From UBA946 sp031550725 (lineage in GTDB: Bacteria; Bacillota; Clostridia; Oscillospirales; Ruminococcaceae): a stretch of 64,000 bases of DNA. The first letter of the stretch is position 1, and every line of letters starts with the position of its first letter. This document shows, piece by piece, positions 1 through 8,697 of this stretch. A program made the translations under genes and the position numbers. The stretch lies in assembly GCA_031550725.1 (NCBI GenBank), contig JAVBOH010000007.1, forward strand, positions 75,619 through 139,618, read 5' to 3'. The notes under the pieces were generated by a model. That model was given only the letters and a program-made list of their open reading frames with translations. It was not told where the DNA came from and ran no database searches.

Positions 1-213
1 AACATATATAAACGTTACTATAATTCCCCCAATCATGCCTATAACTGACATTATCATGAGATTATTATAAGCCATCATATCATACTGAACACCTCTTACA
101 GCTGATATAATCATCATAAAAATCATTGCAATCATTTCGAGAACAAGCATTCCCCCGATATATATAATCGGTACTAAAAGTGCTAAGAAAAATCCACCTA
201 TTTTCTTTTTCAT
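1..213 (-). CDS. membrane protein, N-terminal part (gene runs off the left edge)
   Basis: The reverse strand opens with ATG at 211-213 behind a good AAGGAG ribosome binding site (about 8 nt spacing) and stays open to the window edge, giving 71 residues. The start MKKKIGGFFLALLVPIIYIG is a positively charged tip followed by a hydrophobic segment. Two further hydrophobic, methionine-rich stretches follow. It lies 20 bp behind the CPBP protease gene in the same direction, so the two are probably co-transcribed. What is visible fits a polytopic membrane protein, possibly another CPBP-type protein, but no catalytic motif is inside the window. Confidence 0.65.
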   Translation of the reverse strand, partial: MKKKIGGFFLALLVPIIYIGGMLVLEMIAMIFMMIISAVRGVQYDMMAYNNLMIMSVIGMIGGIIVTFIYV

Positions 214-233
214 AATAAAAATCTCCTTACAAA

Positions 234-1133
234 TTAATCATCAGAAACAGTTTTACGCTTTTTATAATAAACCATAAGTAAGACAAAAGCGACAACTAGT
301 ATAATTGTTGTGCAAATACCACCCTCAGCACCAAAGCTGCCGCCGGAAATAAAATCCTTACCCTGCGCAATTTCAGTAGTAATTAGTGAGTCACCAAATC
401 CTTGCCCACTGACCAAAACACCAAAAATATTGCCCTGTGCAAAGTTCCATATAGTATGGATTGCGGATGCACCCCAAATGTTATCAGTGACAATCATATA
501 TACTGCCATGAATACGCCATACAAAGCAAGATTGATAATAGCTAAGACTGAAAGTCCAGGGTTAATGCCATGCAATAAAGCAAACATAAGTGAGCTTAAA
601 ACAATTGCGATATATACAGAATTTTTTCCGCCGATTGAGTTCATTAAAAATCCTCTGCATAAAAATTCCTCGCTCATACCCTGCAAGAAAAACCCTAAGA
701 AAAACAATGCAAAAATACCATAGTTAATATTAAAGCTAAGTGTGAAATTTTCCACTCCGCCGAACATATACATTAGCAAGTATGTGAAACCAAACATCAA
801 AAGTCCGATAAGCAGTCCAACTAAGTATTGCTTTACAGCACCTTTCTTTCTCATGCCGATTGACGATAATGGACGTCCCTCAAGAAATTTACAGTATATA
901 ATTACAGCAGCAGTTGTTCCGACAGTCGTTAATAATGAAATAAGCGAAATTGCATTTTCAGGTGTTTTCCCACTCATTCCGATAAAAAACATTGGAATAG
1001 ACATCAGAATTAACTGTGCAATTCCTCCTGCAATAAATACTGCAATAAATATTGCAAGGTGTAAAGCTGCATTGCGAGGTATCCTGCTTACAGCAGCTTC
1101 CTCCATCATTTTAGGTTTGTTTATTAATGCCAT
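234..1133 (-). CDS. CPBP family intramembrane glutamic endopeptidase
   Basis: A 299-residue polytopic membrane protein of the CPBP (Abi/CAAX-processing) family. The three family motifs are visible: EExxxR at E155-E156/R160, FxxxH at F184/H188, and HxxxN at H226/N230. Each lies in a hydrophobic helix, and these residues form the metal-independent glutamic protease site in characterised members. Bacterial members serve prenyl-protein-like cleavage, bacteriocin self-immunity or regulated proteolysis. The sequence does not say which applies. The start at 1133 is preferred over an upstream in-frame codon because it follows GGAAAGGGTGGT. The gene has a strong promoter, a dyad over the -35 box, and a two-hairpin leader shared with other genes in the window. 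Confidence 0.85.
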   Translation of the reverse strand: MALINKPKMMEEAAVSRIPRNAALHLAIFIAVFIAGGIAQLILMSIPMFFIGMSGKTPENAISLISLLTTVGTTAAVIIYCKFLEGRPLSSIGMRKKGAVKQYLVGLLIGLLMFGFTYLLMYMFGGVENFTLSFNINYGIFALFFLGFFLQGMSEEFLCRGFLMNSIGGKNSVYIAIVLSSLMFALLHGINPGLSVLAIINLALYGVFMAVYMIVTDNIWGASAIHTIWNFAQGNIFGVLVSGQGFGDSLITTEIAQGKDFISGGSFGAEGGICTTIILVVAFVLLMVYYKKRKTVSDD

Positions 1134-1161
1134 GATTATGACCACCCTTTCCAAAAAGAGT

Positions 1162-1216
1162 TCGGATGTTTTGTACGAAAGTACAGAACTCCGAGTTTGA
1201 AAATTTATTTTCAAAC
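1162..1216 (-). promoter_or_regulatory. conserved tandem-hairpin leader, copy 1 (CPBP gene)
   Basis: In transcript order, an AT-rich hairpin (arms GTTTGAAAA/TTTTCAAAC, 1195-1216) is followed directly by a second hairpin (1162-1194) closed by TCGGA/TCCGA with inner arms GTTCTGTAC/GTACAAAAC. The unit lies between the promoter near 1270-1298 and the ribosome binding site. The same two-stem arrangement recurs before the genes starting at 9945, 10686, 18660 and 62278. In this copy a G-C pair of the other copies (TGTG/CACA) is replaced by A-U (TGTA/TACA), which keeps the stem. Confidence 0.6.
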
Positions 1217-1269
1217 TTTTCCCCTTTATATTATTAAATAAAGCGTTATTGTATTAATAATATAATACA

Positions 1270-1298
1270 ATTATACAACAACTATTGCCCAATGTCAA
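1270..1298 (-). promoter_or_regulatory. sigma-A promoter of the CPBP operon with overlapping dyad
   Basis: On the reverse strand TTGACA (1293-1298), a 17-bp spacer and TATAAT (1270-1275) form a consensus vegetative promoter, placing the transcript start near 1262. A perfect 10-bp inverted repeat, AACTATTGCC (1280-1289) and GGCAATAGTT (1302-1311), straddles the -35 box. This is the classical position for a repressor operator. Confidence 0.7.
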
Positions 1299-1371
1299 TT
1301 AGGCAATAGTTACAATTTTAACAATATTTAATTATTAATATTCTATACATTAGGCATTGAGTGTTCATAAA

Positions 1372-1917
1372 TTACTCGTTTGTTTCACGTTCTTTTTTGA
1401 GTTCTTTTAATTTCAAAATATAAGGTATCCCTGTAATTAACAACAGAGTTGATACTACAATCTCAATAATTCCGCATACAAATATAAATGACTCGTCGTA
1501 GTCATGAACGAATATAATACCTATTATAAAAAATATAATACCAAAATACAAATAATATTTCACTTTGTTTTTATATTCAGCAACCTTAGAATCAATTGTA
1601 TTATTCAATGTAAATTCGCCAAGTTCTTTTTTTCTTATTGCATATATATGCATATTACCCTCGGGATTAGCATCATGAATAATTTCAGCACCACTATCAA
1701 CTAGAATTTCACATATGTCATCTCTTTCTTTTGACTTAACAAACATTGCACGGCATATGTATTCATCAGGTTCACATTTTTCAAAATGAAAAACAACACC
1801 TAGAAATATTCTTACTAACTTCCAGCCTTTTTCAGCCATTTGATTAATATAATTTTCATCCTGCTCAATAGATAAATTAAATTTGAATACACTTTTTGTT
1901 TCTTTACTCATAATCAT
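1372..1917 (-). CDS. DUF2812 domain membrane protein
   Basis: A protein of about 181 residues. Its N-terminal half (FKFNLSIEQDENYINQMAEK, then a GWKL motif) matches the DUF2812 pattern, and the C-terminal half holds two hydrophobic segments (FGIIFFIIGIIF and the ICGIIEIVVSTLLLITGIP region) before a charged tail. DUF2812 proteins are typically encoded directly after a PadR regulator, as here. The ribosome binding site GAGGAG lies inside the end of padR and the two frames overlap, so translation is probably coupled. Starts at 1917 and 1911 are both possible. The biochemical role is unknown; a membrane sensor or effector controlled by the PadR partner is inference. Confidence 0.75.
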   Translation of the reverse strand: MIMSKETKSVFKFNLSIEQDENYINQMAEKGWKLVRIFLGVVFHFEKCEPDEYICRAMFVKSKERDDICEILVDSGAEIIHDANPEGNMHIYAIRKKELGEFTLNNTIDSKVAEYKNKVKYYLYFGIIFFIIGIIFVHDYDESFIFVCGIIEIVVSTLLLITGIPYILKLKELKKERETNE

Positions 1918-1918
1918 G

Positions 1919-2257
1919 TCACTCCTCATTATTTTCGATTACAACTGCCTTACCATTAATAAGCAGTTCCTCAAGACGTCTAAGCTCACTATTCACAGCT
2001 TTTTTACCCTCATCGGTAATAAGATACAATTTTTTGTTACGTGCATTTTCCTTATCATCGACTGGTACCATTTCAACAATATACCCTTTTTTAATAAGGG
2101 TATTTATTGCGCCATATAGAGTACCAGCGCCAAATTTCACACGACCACTGCTCATTTTTTCAACATTCTGCATAATGCCATACCCATGCAAAGGCGTGTA
2201 TACAGATATTAAAATATAAAATGCTGCCTCGGTTAAAACGCCTAAACTTTCATTCAT
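1919..2257 (-). CDS. PadR family transcriptional regulator
   Basis: 112 residues with a PadR winged helix: an N-terminal helix (AAFYILISVYTPLHGYGI), the recognition region GAGTLYGAINTLIKKGYI, and the wing ending KLYLITDEGKKAV. The GTLYGAINTL motif is diagnostic of the family. The AAGGAGGATGATTAA ribosome binding site supports the start at 2257. PadR proteins are usually repressors that bind dyads of the ATAT...ATAT type. A perfect dyad sits between the -35 and -10 boxes of this gene's own promoter, which points to autorepression of the padR-DUF2812 operon. The inducer is not evident. Confidence 0.9.
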   Translation of the reverse strand: MNESLGVLTEAAFYILISVYTPLHGYGIMQNVEKMSSGRVKFGAGTLYGAINTLIKKGYIVEMVPVDDKENARNKKLYLITDEGKKAVNSELRRLEELLINGKAVVIENNEE

Positions 2258-2331
2258 TTAATCATCCTCCTTGAATGTTTTATAATAGATACTACGCAAT
2301 ACGATATTACACATTGCTTTATTACGCTTAC

Positions 2332-2377
2332 TGATATATCATAATACGATTATATCAGATAGTGATATATATGTCAA
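2332..2377 (-). promoter_or_regulatory. padR promoter with internal PadR-type operator
   Basis: On the reverse strand TTGACA (2372-2377), a 17-bp spacer and TATAAT (2349-2354). The perfect dyad TATATCAGATAGTGATATA (2351-2369) fills the spacer and overlaps the -10 box. The palindrome TGATATATCA (2332-2341) lies just downstream, near the start site. This layout is typical of autoregulated PadR family operons. Confidence 0.75.
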
Positions 2378-2446
2378 GGGGTTTTTAAAAATAATTTCAT
2401 ATTTATTCTATATTTGTTTGTATATGATAAAATAATGGAACTATTC

Positions 2447-2475
2447 TTTACAATTACAGTCAAAGATGATATAAT
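2447..2475 (+). promoter_or_regulatory. sigma-A promoter of the rimO operon
   Basis: TTTACA (2447-2452), a 17-bp spacer and TATAAT (2470-2475), about 45 bp before the rimO ribosome binding site TTAGGAG. Confidence 0.65.
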
Positions 2476-2524
2476 ATATATTAAGTATATGATAAAAATA
2501 TATTTATTAGTTAGGAGAATATAA

Positions 2525-3853
2525 ATGAACATTAGAGTTGGTATGGTTTCACTTGGATGCACCAAAAATCAAGTTGATGCCGAACGTATGCTATATAAAA
2601 TCGAACAAGCAGGCTTTAAGCTTGTTGACGATGCCGCACTTGCTGATATCGCAATTATAAATACCTGCGGCTTCATCGAAAGTGCAAAGCAGGAGGCTAT
2701 TGAAACTATTCTTGAATTCTGCACACTCAAAGGTGAGGGCAGGATTAAAAAGGTTGTTATTACTGGCTGTCTTGCAGAGAGATACCGTGATGAAGTCAAG
2801 GAACTTATTCCTGAGGCTGATGCTGTTCTTGGTATCGGCTGCAACGAGAATATTGTTGATATTTTGAAAAAAATTCTTGAAAACAATGAAATTACCTCTT
2901 TTGATGAAAAAGAAAAGCTTGAACTTACTGGCGGACGTATTCAGACTACCCTTTCTTTCTATTCCTATTTGAAAGTTGCAGAGGGGTGTGACAACTGCTG
3001 TACATACTGTGCAATTCCGTTAATTCGTGGCAGTTTCCGCAGTGTACCTATGGAAAAACTTATTGCTGAAGCAGAGGAGCTTGCTGCAAACGGAGTTCGT
3101 GAGCTTAATCTTATTGCTCAGGATTCAACAAGATATGGTCATGATTTATACGGCGAGTATAAATTGCCAGAGTTATTACAAAAACTATGTCAAATTGAGG
3201 ACTTAAAGTGGATAAGAATACTATATTGCTATCCTGAACGTGTTACCGATGAACTTCTTGATGTCATGGCGAAAGAGGAAAAGATTGTAAAGTACATGGA
3301 CTTGCCAATACAGCACTGCAACGGGGATATACTAAAGAGAATGAACCGTAAAGGTGATGTTAATTCTCTTAAGGCACTAATTGAAAAAATCCGCAGCAAA
3401 ATCCCCGACATTATTATAAGAACAACATTTATTACAGGTTTTGCAGGTGAAACTGAGGAGCAGTTTACAGAGCTTGCAGAGTTTGCGAATGAGATTAGAT
3501 TTGACCGTCTTGGATGCTTTGCATATTCCGAGGAGGAGGGTACTCCTGCTGCTGAATTTGACAATCAGGTTGATGAAGATGTTCGTCAGCATAGAGCTGA
3601 TATTATTATGGAACAGCAGATGATTATTGCCGATGAGAATAATCGTAAGCTGATTGGCAAGGTTGTTGAGGTTGTTACAGAGGGGTTTGACCGCTATGGT
3701 GAGTGCTACTTCGGAAGAAGTACTGCTGATGCACCTGATATCGATGGCAAGGTTTTCTTCACTAGTCCTGATAAAAAGCTTTATACAGGCGATTTTGTCA
3801 AGGTCAGAGTTTCCGATATTCTTGATTATGACCTCATTGGAGAGAGAATATAA
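2525..3853 (+). CDS. rimO: ribosomal protein S12 methylthiotransferase RimO
   Basis: 442 residues, the usual RimO length. It adds a methylthio group to the conserved aspartate of ribosomal protein S12 using S-adenosylmethionine and two iron-sulfur clusters. The N-terminal cluster cysteines are C12 (SLGCTKNQVD, a RimO-type signature), C48 (NTCGF) and C82 (TGCLAERY). The radical SAM triad CxxxCxxC is C155/C159/C162, and a TRAM domain closes the C-terminus. SLGCTKN and the overall pattern favour RimO over MiaB. It heads a four-gene operon with pgsA, pepV and a PHP protein. Confidence 0.93.
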   Translation: MNIRVGMVSLGCTKNQVDAERMLYKIEQAGFKLVDDAALADIAIINTCGFIESAKQEAIETILEFCTLKGEGRIKKVVITGCLAERYRDEVKELIPEADAVLGIGCNENIVDILKKILENNEITSFDEKEKLELTGGRIQTTLSFYSYLKVAEGCDNCCTYCAIPLIRGSFRSVPMEKLIAEAEELAANGVRELNLIAQDSTRYGHDLYGEYKLPELLQKLCQIEDLKWIRILYCYPERVTDELLDVMAKEEKIVKYMDLPIQHCNGDILKRMNRKGDVNSLKALIEKIRSKIPDIIIRTTFITGFAGETEEQFTELAEFANEIRFDRLGCFAYSEEEGTPAAEFDNQVDEDVRQHRADIIMEQQMIIADENNRKLIGKVVEVVTEGFDRYGECYFGRSTADAPDIDGKVFFTSPDKKLYTGDFVKVRVSDILDYDLIGERI

Positions 3854-3889
3854 TATACAATCTGTATAATCAGAAAGGATATATACAAA

Positions 3890-4450
3890 ATGAACTTACC
3901 AAATAAGCTAACATTACTGCGAGTTATACTCGTTCCGTTCTTTATGTTTTTCATGCTGACTGATATTGTGCCATTCAGCCCTATTATAGCACTTGCTATT
4001 TTTATTGCAGCATCTATTACAGATGCACTTGATGGTCATATCGCAAGGAGCCGTAACCTTATTACAACGTTTGGCAAATTCCTTGACCCTCTTGCTGATA
4101 AGGTGCTTGTTGTTGCGGCATTAACTTGTCTATGCCAGATTGGTATCGTTGGTGCTGTACCGCTCATTATTATCGTTGCCCGTGAATTTATGGTATCGGG
4201 ACTTCGCCTTGTAACTGCAAATGAGGGTGTTGTTGTTGCCGCTGGAATATGGGGCAAACTAAAAACTGCATTCACTATGGTTGCTATTGTGGTGATTTTG
4301 CTCGGACTCTGTATCTCTTTGGGTGAAAATGCAGCTAATATTGTTAATATTATATATCAGGTGTTGATTTGGATATCTACTGTCTTAACTGTTATTTCAG
4401 GTGGTGTATATCTTAAAGGCTACTGGAAATATATTGATGCAAGCAAATAA
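3890..4450 (+). CDS. pgsA: CDP-diacylglycerol--glycerol-3-phosphate 3-phosphatidyltransferase
   Basis: 186 residues with several membrane helices. The CDP-alcohol phosphotransferase motif DGx2ARx8Gx3Dx3D is complete (D48, G49, A52, R53, G62, D66, D70). The enzyme makes phosphatidylglycerol phosphate from CDP-diacylglycerol and glycerol-3-phosphate at the cytoplasmic membrane, the committed step to phosphatidylglycerol. The start MNLPNKLTLLRV is typical for PgsA. It follows rimO by 36 bp with an AGAAAGGATATATACAAA ribosome binding region, an adjacency often seen in Firmicutes. Confidence 0.93.
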   Translation: MNLPNKLTLLRVILVPFFMFFMLTDIVPFSPIIALAIFIAASITDALDGHIARSRNLITTFGKFLDPLADKVLVVAALTCLCQIGIVGAVPLIIIVAREFMVSGLRLVTANEGVVVAAGIWGKLKTAFTMVAIVVILLGLCISLGENAANIVNIIYQVLIWISTVLTVISGGVYLKGYWKYIDASK

Positions 4451-4484
4451 GTTTCATACACATTTATAGATTGGAGATGGGTTC

Positions 4485-5879
4485 ATGACGGTTAAAGAGG
4501 CTATTGGATATTATATTGATAATAAAAAAGATGAAATGATAAGTGTTTTGCGTACTATCGTGCAAATTCCGTCTGTACAGGGAGAGCCTTTACAGGGGAT
4601 GCCATTTGGCGAAGAACCGGTAAAAGCTTTAACTGCTATGTTACAGCTTTGTAAAGCTATGGGACTTCACCCTCGTAATGTTGATAATTACGTTGGTACG
4701 GTTGATTTTCATCCTACTACTCCGCCTGAATTGGGTATATTATGTCATCTTGATGTTGTTCCGGAAGGCTCTGGATGGAGTGTACCGCCTTACGATATTA
4801 CCGTCAAGGATGGCAAGCTGATAGGACGTGGTGCTATTGATGATAAAGGTCCTTGCATTGCTGCTTTATATGCGATGAGGGCAATTAAGGAGCTTAAAAT
4901 CCCACTCCAAAAGGGTGTGCGTCTTATTCTTGGTACGAATGAAGAAAACGGTTCATGCGACCTTGCATACTATCGCATGAAAGAGGAATTGCCGCCGCTT
5001 TTGTTCACTCCTGATGGCTCATACCCTGTTATTAACTGTGAAAAGGGTATGCTTAGAATTGGTTTAGCATCAAAAATTATGCCTGTAAAACTCACTGATA
5101 ATTCACAGGATAACGTTATAATCCATAGCATTTCTGGCGGCAATACAATAAATGCTGTGCCTGAATATGCTGAATGCTCAGTCAGTGGTTTATCTGCTGA
5201 TGAAATTATGAATGCTGCGGCAGCAATTGACACTGATGTTACTTTCGAGGTTTATAATAAATATAAAATAGTGCAGATTATTGCTAAGGGAAAGAGTGCT
5301 CATGCATCGACCCCTGAACAAGGACACAACGCTATAACCGCTTTAATTGCTTTGCTTTCAAAGATAACCAGAAACTATCCTAAAATTTCAGCGTTATCGA
5401 CATTATATCCATGTGGTGAAACCGATGGCAAATCACTTGGGTTTGCAAATCCTGTCGATTTTACAGCTGTTCTTAGCGTAATCAGCTTTGATGGCAATAT
5501 GCTTGATACAAAGTCAGATATCAGATTTCCAAATGGCATTTATGCTGATAATGTTATTGACACTCTCATTGATACTGCTACTGAAAATGGATTAAAGCTA
5601 TCAGTTTTATTCAGCACAGAGCCTCATTATGTTCCTGAGGACAGTGAATTTATTCAAACCCTGCTAAGTGTTTATGAAGATTTCACAGGTGAAAAGGGGC
5701 AGTGTGTTTCAATCGGCGGAGGTACTTATGTTCATGGTATACCAAATGGTGTTGCTTTTGGTGCCGAGTTCCCTAATGACCAAAATAATATACATGGTGC
5801 TGATGAATTTATCACGATTGACAGCTTGCTTTTGAATACAAAAATTTACGCTGAGGCTATACTGAGAATTTGCGGATAA
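4485..5879 (+). CDS. pepV: M20 family dipeptidase, PepV type
   Basis: 464 residues, matching PepV-type metallopeptidases that cleave dipeptides and other short N-terminal peptides. Metal and catalytic motifs are in order: HLDVVPEG (H88, D90), GRGAIDDKGP (D119/D120) and NEENGSCD (E153/E154), with a later conserved H in the lid region (KSAHASTPEQGHNA). The ribosome binding site is GGAGATGGGTTC. It lies 34 bp behind pgsA, and its stop is followed 26 bp later by the PHP gene. It is probably cytoplasmic, as no signal peptide is present. Confidence 0.88.
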   Translation: MTVKEAIGYYIDNKKDEMISVLRTIVQIPSVQGEPLQGMPFGEEPVKALTAMLQLCKAMGLHPRNVDNYVGTVDFHPTTPPELGILCHLDVVPEGSGWSVPPYDITVKDGKLIGRGAIDDKGPCIAALYAMRAIKELKIPLQKGVRLILGTNEENGSCDLAYYRMKEELPPLLFTPDGSYPVINCEKGMLRIGLASKIMPVKLTDNSQDNVIIHSISGGNTINAVPEYAECSVSGLSADEIMNAAAAIDTDVTFEVYNKYKIVQIIAKGKSAHASTPEQGHNAITALIALLSKITRNYPKISALSTLYPCGETDGKSLGFANPVDFTAVLSVISFDGNMLDTKSDIRFPNGIYADNVIDTLIDTATENGLKLSVLFSTEPHYVPEDSEFIQTLLSVYEDFTGEKGQCVSIGGGTYVHGIPNGVAFGAEFPNDQNNIHGADEFITIDSLLLNTKIYAEAILRICG

Positions 5880-5905
5880 ACTTTTTAAAGGAGTATATAT
5901 TATTT

Positions 5906-6577
5906 ATGCCATTTAAATATGAAACTCACTTGCATACTTCCGAGGCAAGTGCTTGTGCTATTTCGAGCGGTGCTGAAATGGCTGATGCTCACAAAAAATC
6001 AGGGTATACAGGAATTATTGTAACAGACCATTTTTTCAATGGGAATACTGCTATACCTTTTGATTTATCATGGAAAAATCGTGTTGAGCTTTTTTGCTTA
6101 GGTTATGAAAATGCTAAAAAACGTGGCGATGAAATTGGCTTGCAGGTGTTTTTTGGCTGGGAGTTTAATTATGGTGCAACGGAATTTTTAACATATGGAC
6201 TTGATAAGGAATGGCTTATTAAGCATCCTGAAATTGAGCATATGCGCTATCCTGATTATTTGAAACTAATTGATTTGCATGGCGGATTTACTGTTCATGC
6301 ACATCCTTTCAGACAGCGTGGGTATATCAATAAGTTAGTGCTCGTTCCTGAATATACTAGTGCTGTTGAAATTTATAATGACGGCAACGATATGGAGATT
6401 TTCAATGAGCGTGCGAAGTGGTATGCCGAAAGCTTTGATTTAGCTGTTACGGCTGGCTCGGATATACATAGCGCAGATGGTATAAATGGTGTGGGTATTG
6501 AAGTTTCGGAGAAATTTGATACTATATTTGATTATATTGACACCGTCAGAAACAGAAAAATTAATATTGTATATTAA
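5906..6577 (+). CDS. PHP domain metal-dependent phosphoesterase
   Basis: 223 residues from the ATG that follows AAAGGAG. PHP metal motifs are visible: ETHLHTSEAS (H8, H10), VTDH, a central HAHPF, and the closing TAGSDIHS with its Asp/His pair. PHP domains bind three metals and hydrolyse phosphomonoesters such as histidinol phosphate or nucleotides. HisK-like activity cannot be assigned because no histidine genes are nearby. It is the last gene of the rimO operon and ends just before a strong two-way terminator. Confidence 0.8.
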   Translation: MPFKYETHLHTSEASACAISSGAEMADAHKKSGYTGIIVTDHFFNGNTAIPFDLSWKNRVELFCLGYENAKKRGDEIGLQVFFGWEFNYGATEFLTYGLDKEWLIKHPEIEHMRYPDYLKLIDLHGGFTVHAHPFRQRGYINKLVLVPEYTSAVEIYNDGNDMEIFNERAKWYAESFDLAVTAGSDIHSADGINGVGIEVSEKFDTIFDYIDTVRNRKINIVY

Positions 6578-6625
6578 AAAATGCGTACTATAATTCCATT
6601 TACGGAATATAGTACGCATTTTTTT
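6576..6625. terminator. bidirectional terminator between PHP and metS-like genes
   Basis: Near-perfect inverted repeat: ATGCGTACTATAATTCC on one side and GGAATATAGTACGCAT on the other, with one unpaired base and an ATTTAC loop, flanked by A5 and T7. It serves the converging genes on both strands. The outer ATGCGTACT and inner ATAATTCC arms are also found in other intergenic hairpins of this window. Confidence 0.8.
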
Positions 6626-6642
6626 GTTTATTTTTCAATAAA

Positions 6643-8673
6643 TTAACTGCGGTCAAACTGACTATCGTGACGAGTAAAGAAATCCACTCTTGGCTCAAGG
6701 AACTTTATTTCATGCTCACTGACGCCATCCAAAACAGTGCTAAATGTATCAAAAATATTATCCCATGACCACAAACTTTCATCCATGTTAAGATACTCTC
6801 TTACCATTTCTGTACCCTTTGGAGCAAGTGGATGAAGAAGAATAGCAGCCGTTTTAATCAAGTGGAAAATGTTGATTATCCACTTTCTGCGAAGTTCATT
6901 ATCATCAGCCTTATCAGCCTCAGATTTCGCTTTTGACATATATTTGCTCGCATTACGGATAAATGAGTCAAGTACATATGTCACCTGATGGAACTCAAAT
7001 TTATACATAAAGCGCTCGTATTCAAGCACAGCCTTTTCTGTCATGCTAAGAATTTCATCATCAACATCACCAACAGGCATTTTGCCGTCAAGATATTTCT
7101 GCACATCATAAAATGCAGTACGAACAATTCTGTTGAACACATTAGAAAGTAAAAATCCCTCTTTAATAACAGGATCTGGCTCATCAGAATTAGCAATTGG
7201 ATTAAGCGGCTTTGGCATAAAGCTAACACTTCTCATTCCAAGTCCCAAACTTAAAAAATGCATACGAAGCTGCTCAGCAGTATAGTAATCAAGCAGTTCA
7301 GCAGCCATCGGCGGCTTTATTGTTCCAGAGCTTGATGCCTTTTTATTAAGGAACAAAACATGGTGATTTGCAACTAGAATTGGGAGCTGCATTTGATTTT
7401 CAGCAGGATTAGCAGTAAGATTATCCTTACCCTGCAGTGCCATAAACATAGCCATTTCAGCAACACCATAGAAATAAATATTATCCTGTCCGATAAACTG
7501 ATAAACCTGTGAATCCTTTGAACACCAGTAATCACGCCATTTGGAAGTATCCGCACCAATTGATTCTAAGTATGCAATGGTAAATGAAATTGGTGCCCAC
7601 AATGATTCAGGCCATACCCAAACAGTAAGTCCTGTTTCATCTTCCATAACAGGCGCAGGAACGCCCCACTCGATGTTACCAGTCACACGAAATGGTACAA
7701 GAGTTTTGCCCGTTCTAAATCTTGCACCAACGGATGATAGCAGTGCCACTGCATCATCACAATCAGAAAGTTTATCAAACTTTATTGTAAATGATGTCTT
7801 TTTAGGTTCTTCGATAAATTCATGAACAGCCATTTTATCCTTAACGGAATTGTATGCATCCATGAAGTCATTCATAACATAAATTACAGGTGGCTCAAGG
7901 AATTCAGCAGTTGTCTTATGGATAACCTGACGAACATTTTCCATATCCTTGATACTGTCAGCATACTCACAAAGCAAATCCTTTTTCTCAGGCAATGTAA
8001 AATACCAGTTAACAACATCTTTCATGATAGGTGTTTCACCGGATAGTGTGCTGATTGGATTTATAAGGCTTGCAGGCATATACTGATGACCTAAGTCACA
8101 TTCGTCTGCATAACCCTTTTCGGACTGACATCCCTGCACAGGACATTTTCCGACAACCTGACGTCCATTAATAAATGTATCAGCCTTAACATCAAAAAAC
8201 TGTGCAGTAGCAGCCTTTTTTAAGTGACCGTTTTCATATAGCTTGCGAATAAATTTATCGGACACTTCATTATGAATTTCGCCTGCTCTTCCAAGTCCTG
8301 ATGCAGCAAATAAACTAAGACTAATATCATAATCATCAAGTGTTTTCTTTTGTGCAATATGATTGTTCTCAACATAATCTTCTATTGAACCTTCAAAACC
8401 TGTTTCCTCGCAATACTTTCTATACCCCTCTGCAATCGGTGAGCCATAGCAGTCAGTGCCTGAAACAAAAATAACATTATCCTTACCAATTCTGTCACGC
8501 AAAAAACGTGCATAAGTATCAGCAAAAACAAATACTCCGCCAACGTGTCCGAAATGAAGTGTTTTATTTCCGTATGGCATACCACCTGTGATTACGGCAC
8601 GCTTTGGGAATTCGGGTCTGTTCTCACGAGTAATCTCTTTTTTATAGTTTTTATTAGGATTGTTGTTTTCCAT
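6643..8673 (-). CDS. metG: methionine--tRNA ligase, divergent form
   Basis: 676 residues. Class I aminoacyl-tRNA synthetase with the HIGH box read as HFGH (H40-H43, in GGMPYGNKTLHFGH). Zinc-binding cysteines lie around residues 175-200 (CPVQGC, then DECDLGH), followed by INPISTLSG and a KMSKS-like loop read as KKASSSG near residue 443. An extra segment of about 60 residues (the PPVIYVMNDF to GARFRTGK region) interrupts the catalytic domain before WGVPAP. The insertion and the degenerate KMSKS loop are unusual, so it could be an accessory or paralogous MetRS. The start at 8673 follows TTGGAGGGTATTGTT; an in-frame upstream extension has no such site. No T-box is present in the leader. Confidence 0.78.
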   Translation of the reverse strand: MENNNPNKNYKKEITRENRPEFPKRAVITGGMPYGNKTLHFGHVGGVFVFADTYARFLRDRIGKDNVIFVSGTDCYGSPIAEGYRKYCEETGFEGSIEDYVENNHIAQKKTLDDYDISLSLFAASGLGRAGEIHNEVSDKFIRKLYENGHLKKAATAQFFDVKADTFINGRQVVGKCPVQGCQSEKGYADECDLGHQYMPASLINPISTLSGETPIMKDVVNWYFTLPEKKDLLCEYADSIKDMENVRQVIHKTTAEFLEPPVIYVMNDFMDAYNSVKDKMAVHEFIEEPKKTSFTIKFDKLSDCDDAVALLSSVGARFRTGKTLVPFRVTGNIEWGVPAPVMEDETGLTVWVWPESLWAPISFTIAYLESIGADTSKWRDYWCSKDSQVYQFIGQDNIYFYGVAEMAMFMALQGKDNLTANPAENQMQLPILVANHHVLFLNKKASSSGTIKPPMAAELLDYYTAEQLRMHFLSLGLGMRSVSFMPKPLNPIANSDEPDPVIKEGFLLSNVFNRIVRTAFYDVQKYLDGKMPVGDVDDEILSMTEKAVLEYERFMYKFEFHQVTYVLDSFIRNASKYMSKAKSEADKADDNELRRKWIINIFHLIKTAAILLHPLAPKGTEMVREYLNMDESLWSWDNIFDTFSTVLDGVSEHEIKFLEPRVDFFTRHDSQFDRS

Positions 8674-8697
8674 AACAATACCCTCCAATATTAATAT

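Noticed and set aside
310..1200. Two plus-strand open frames opposite the CPBP gene
   Set aside because: They lack ribosome binding sites, and their sequence is the complement of strongly conserved CPBP motifs.
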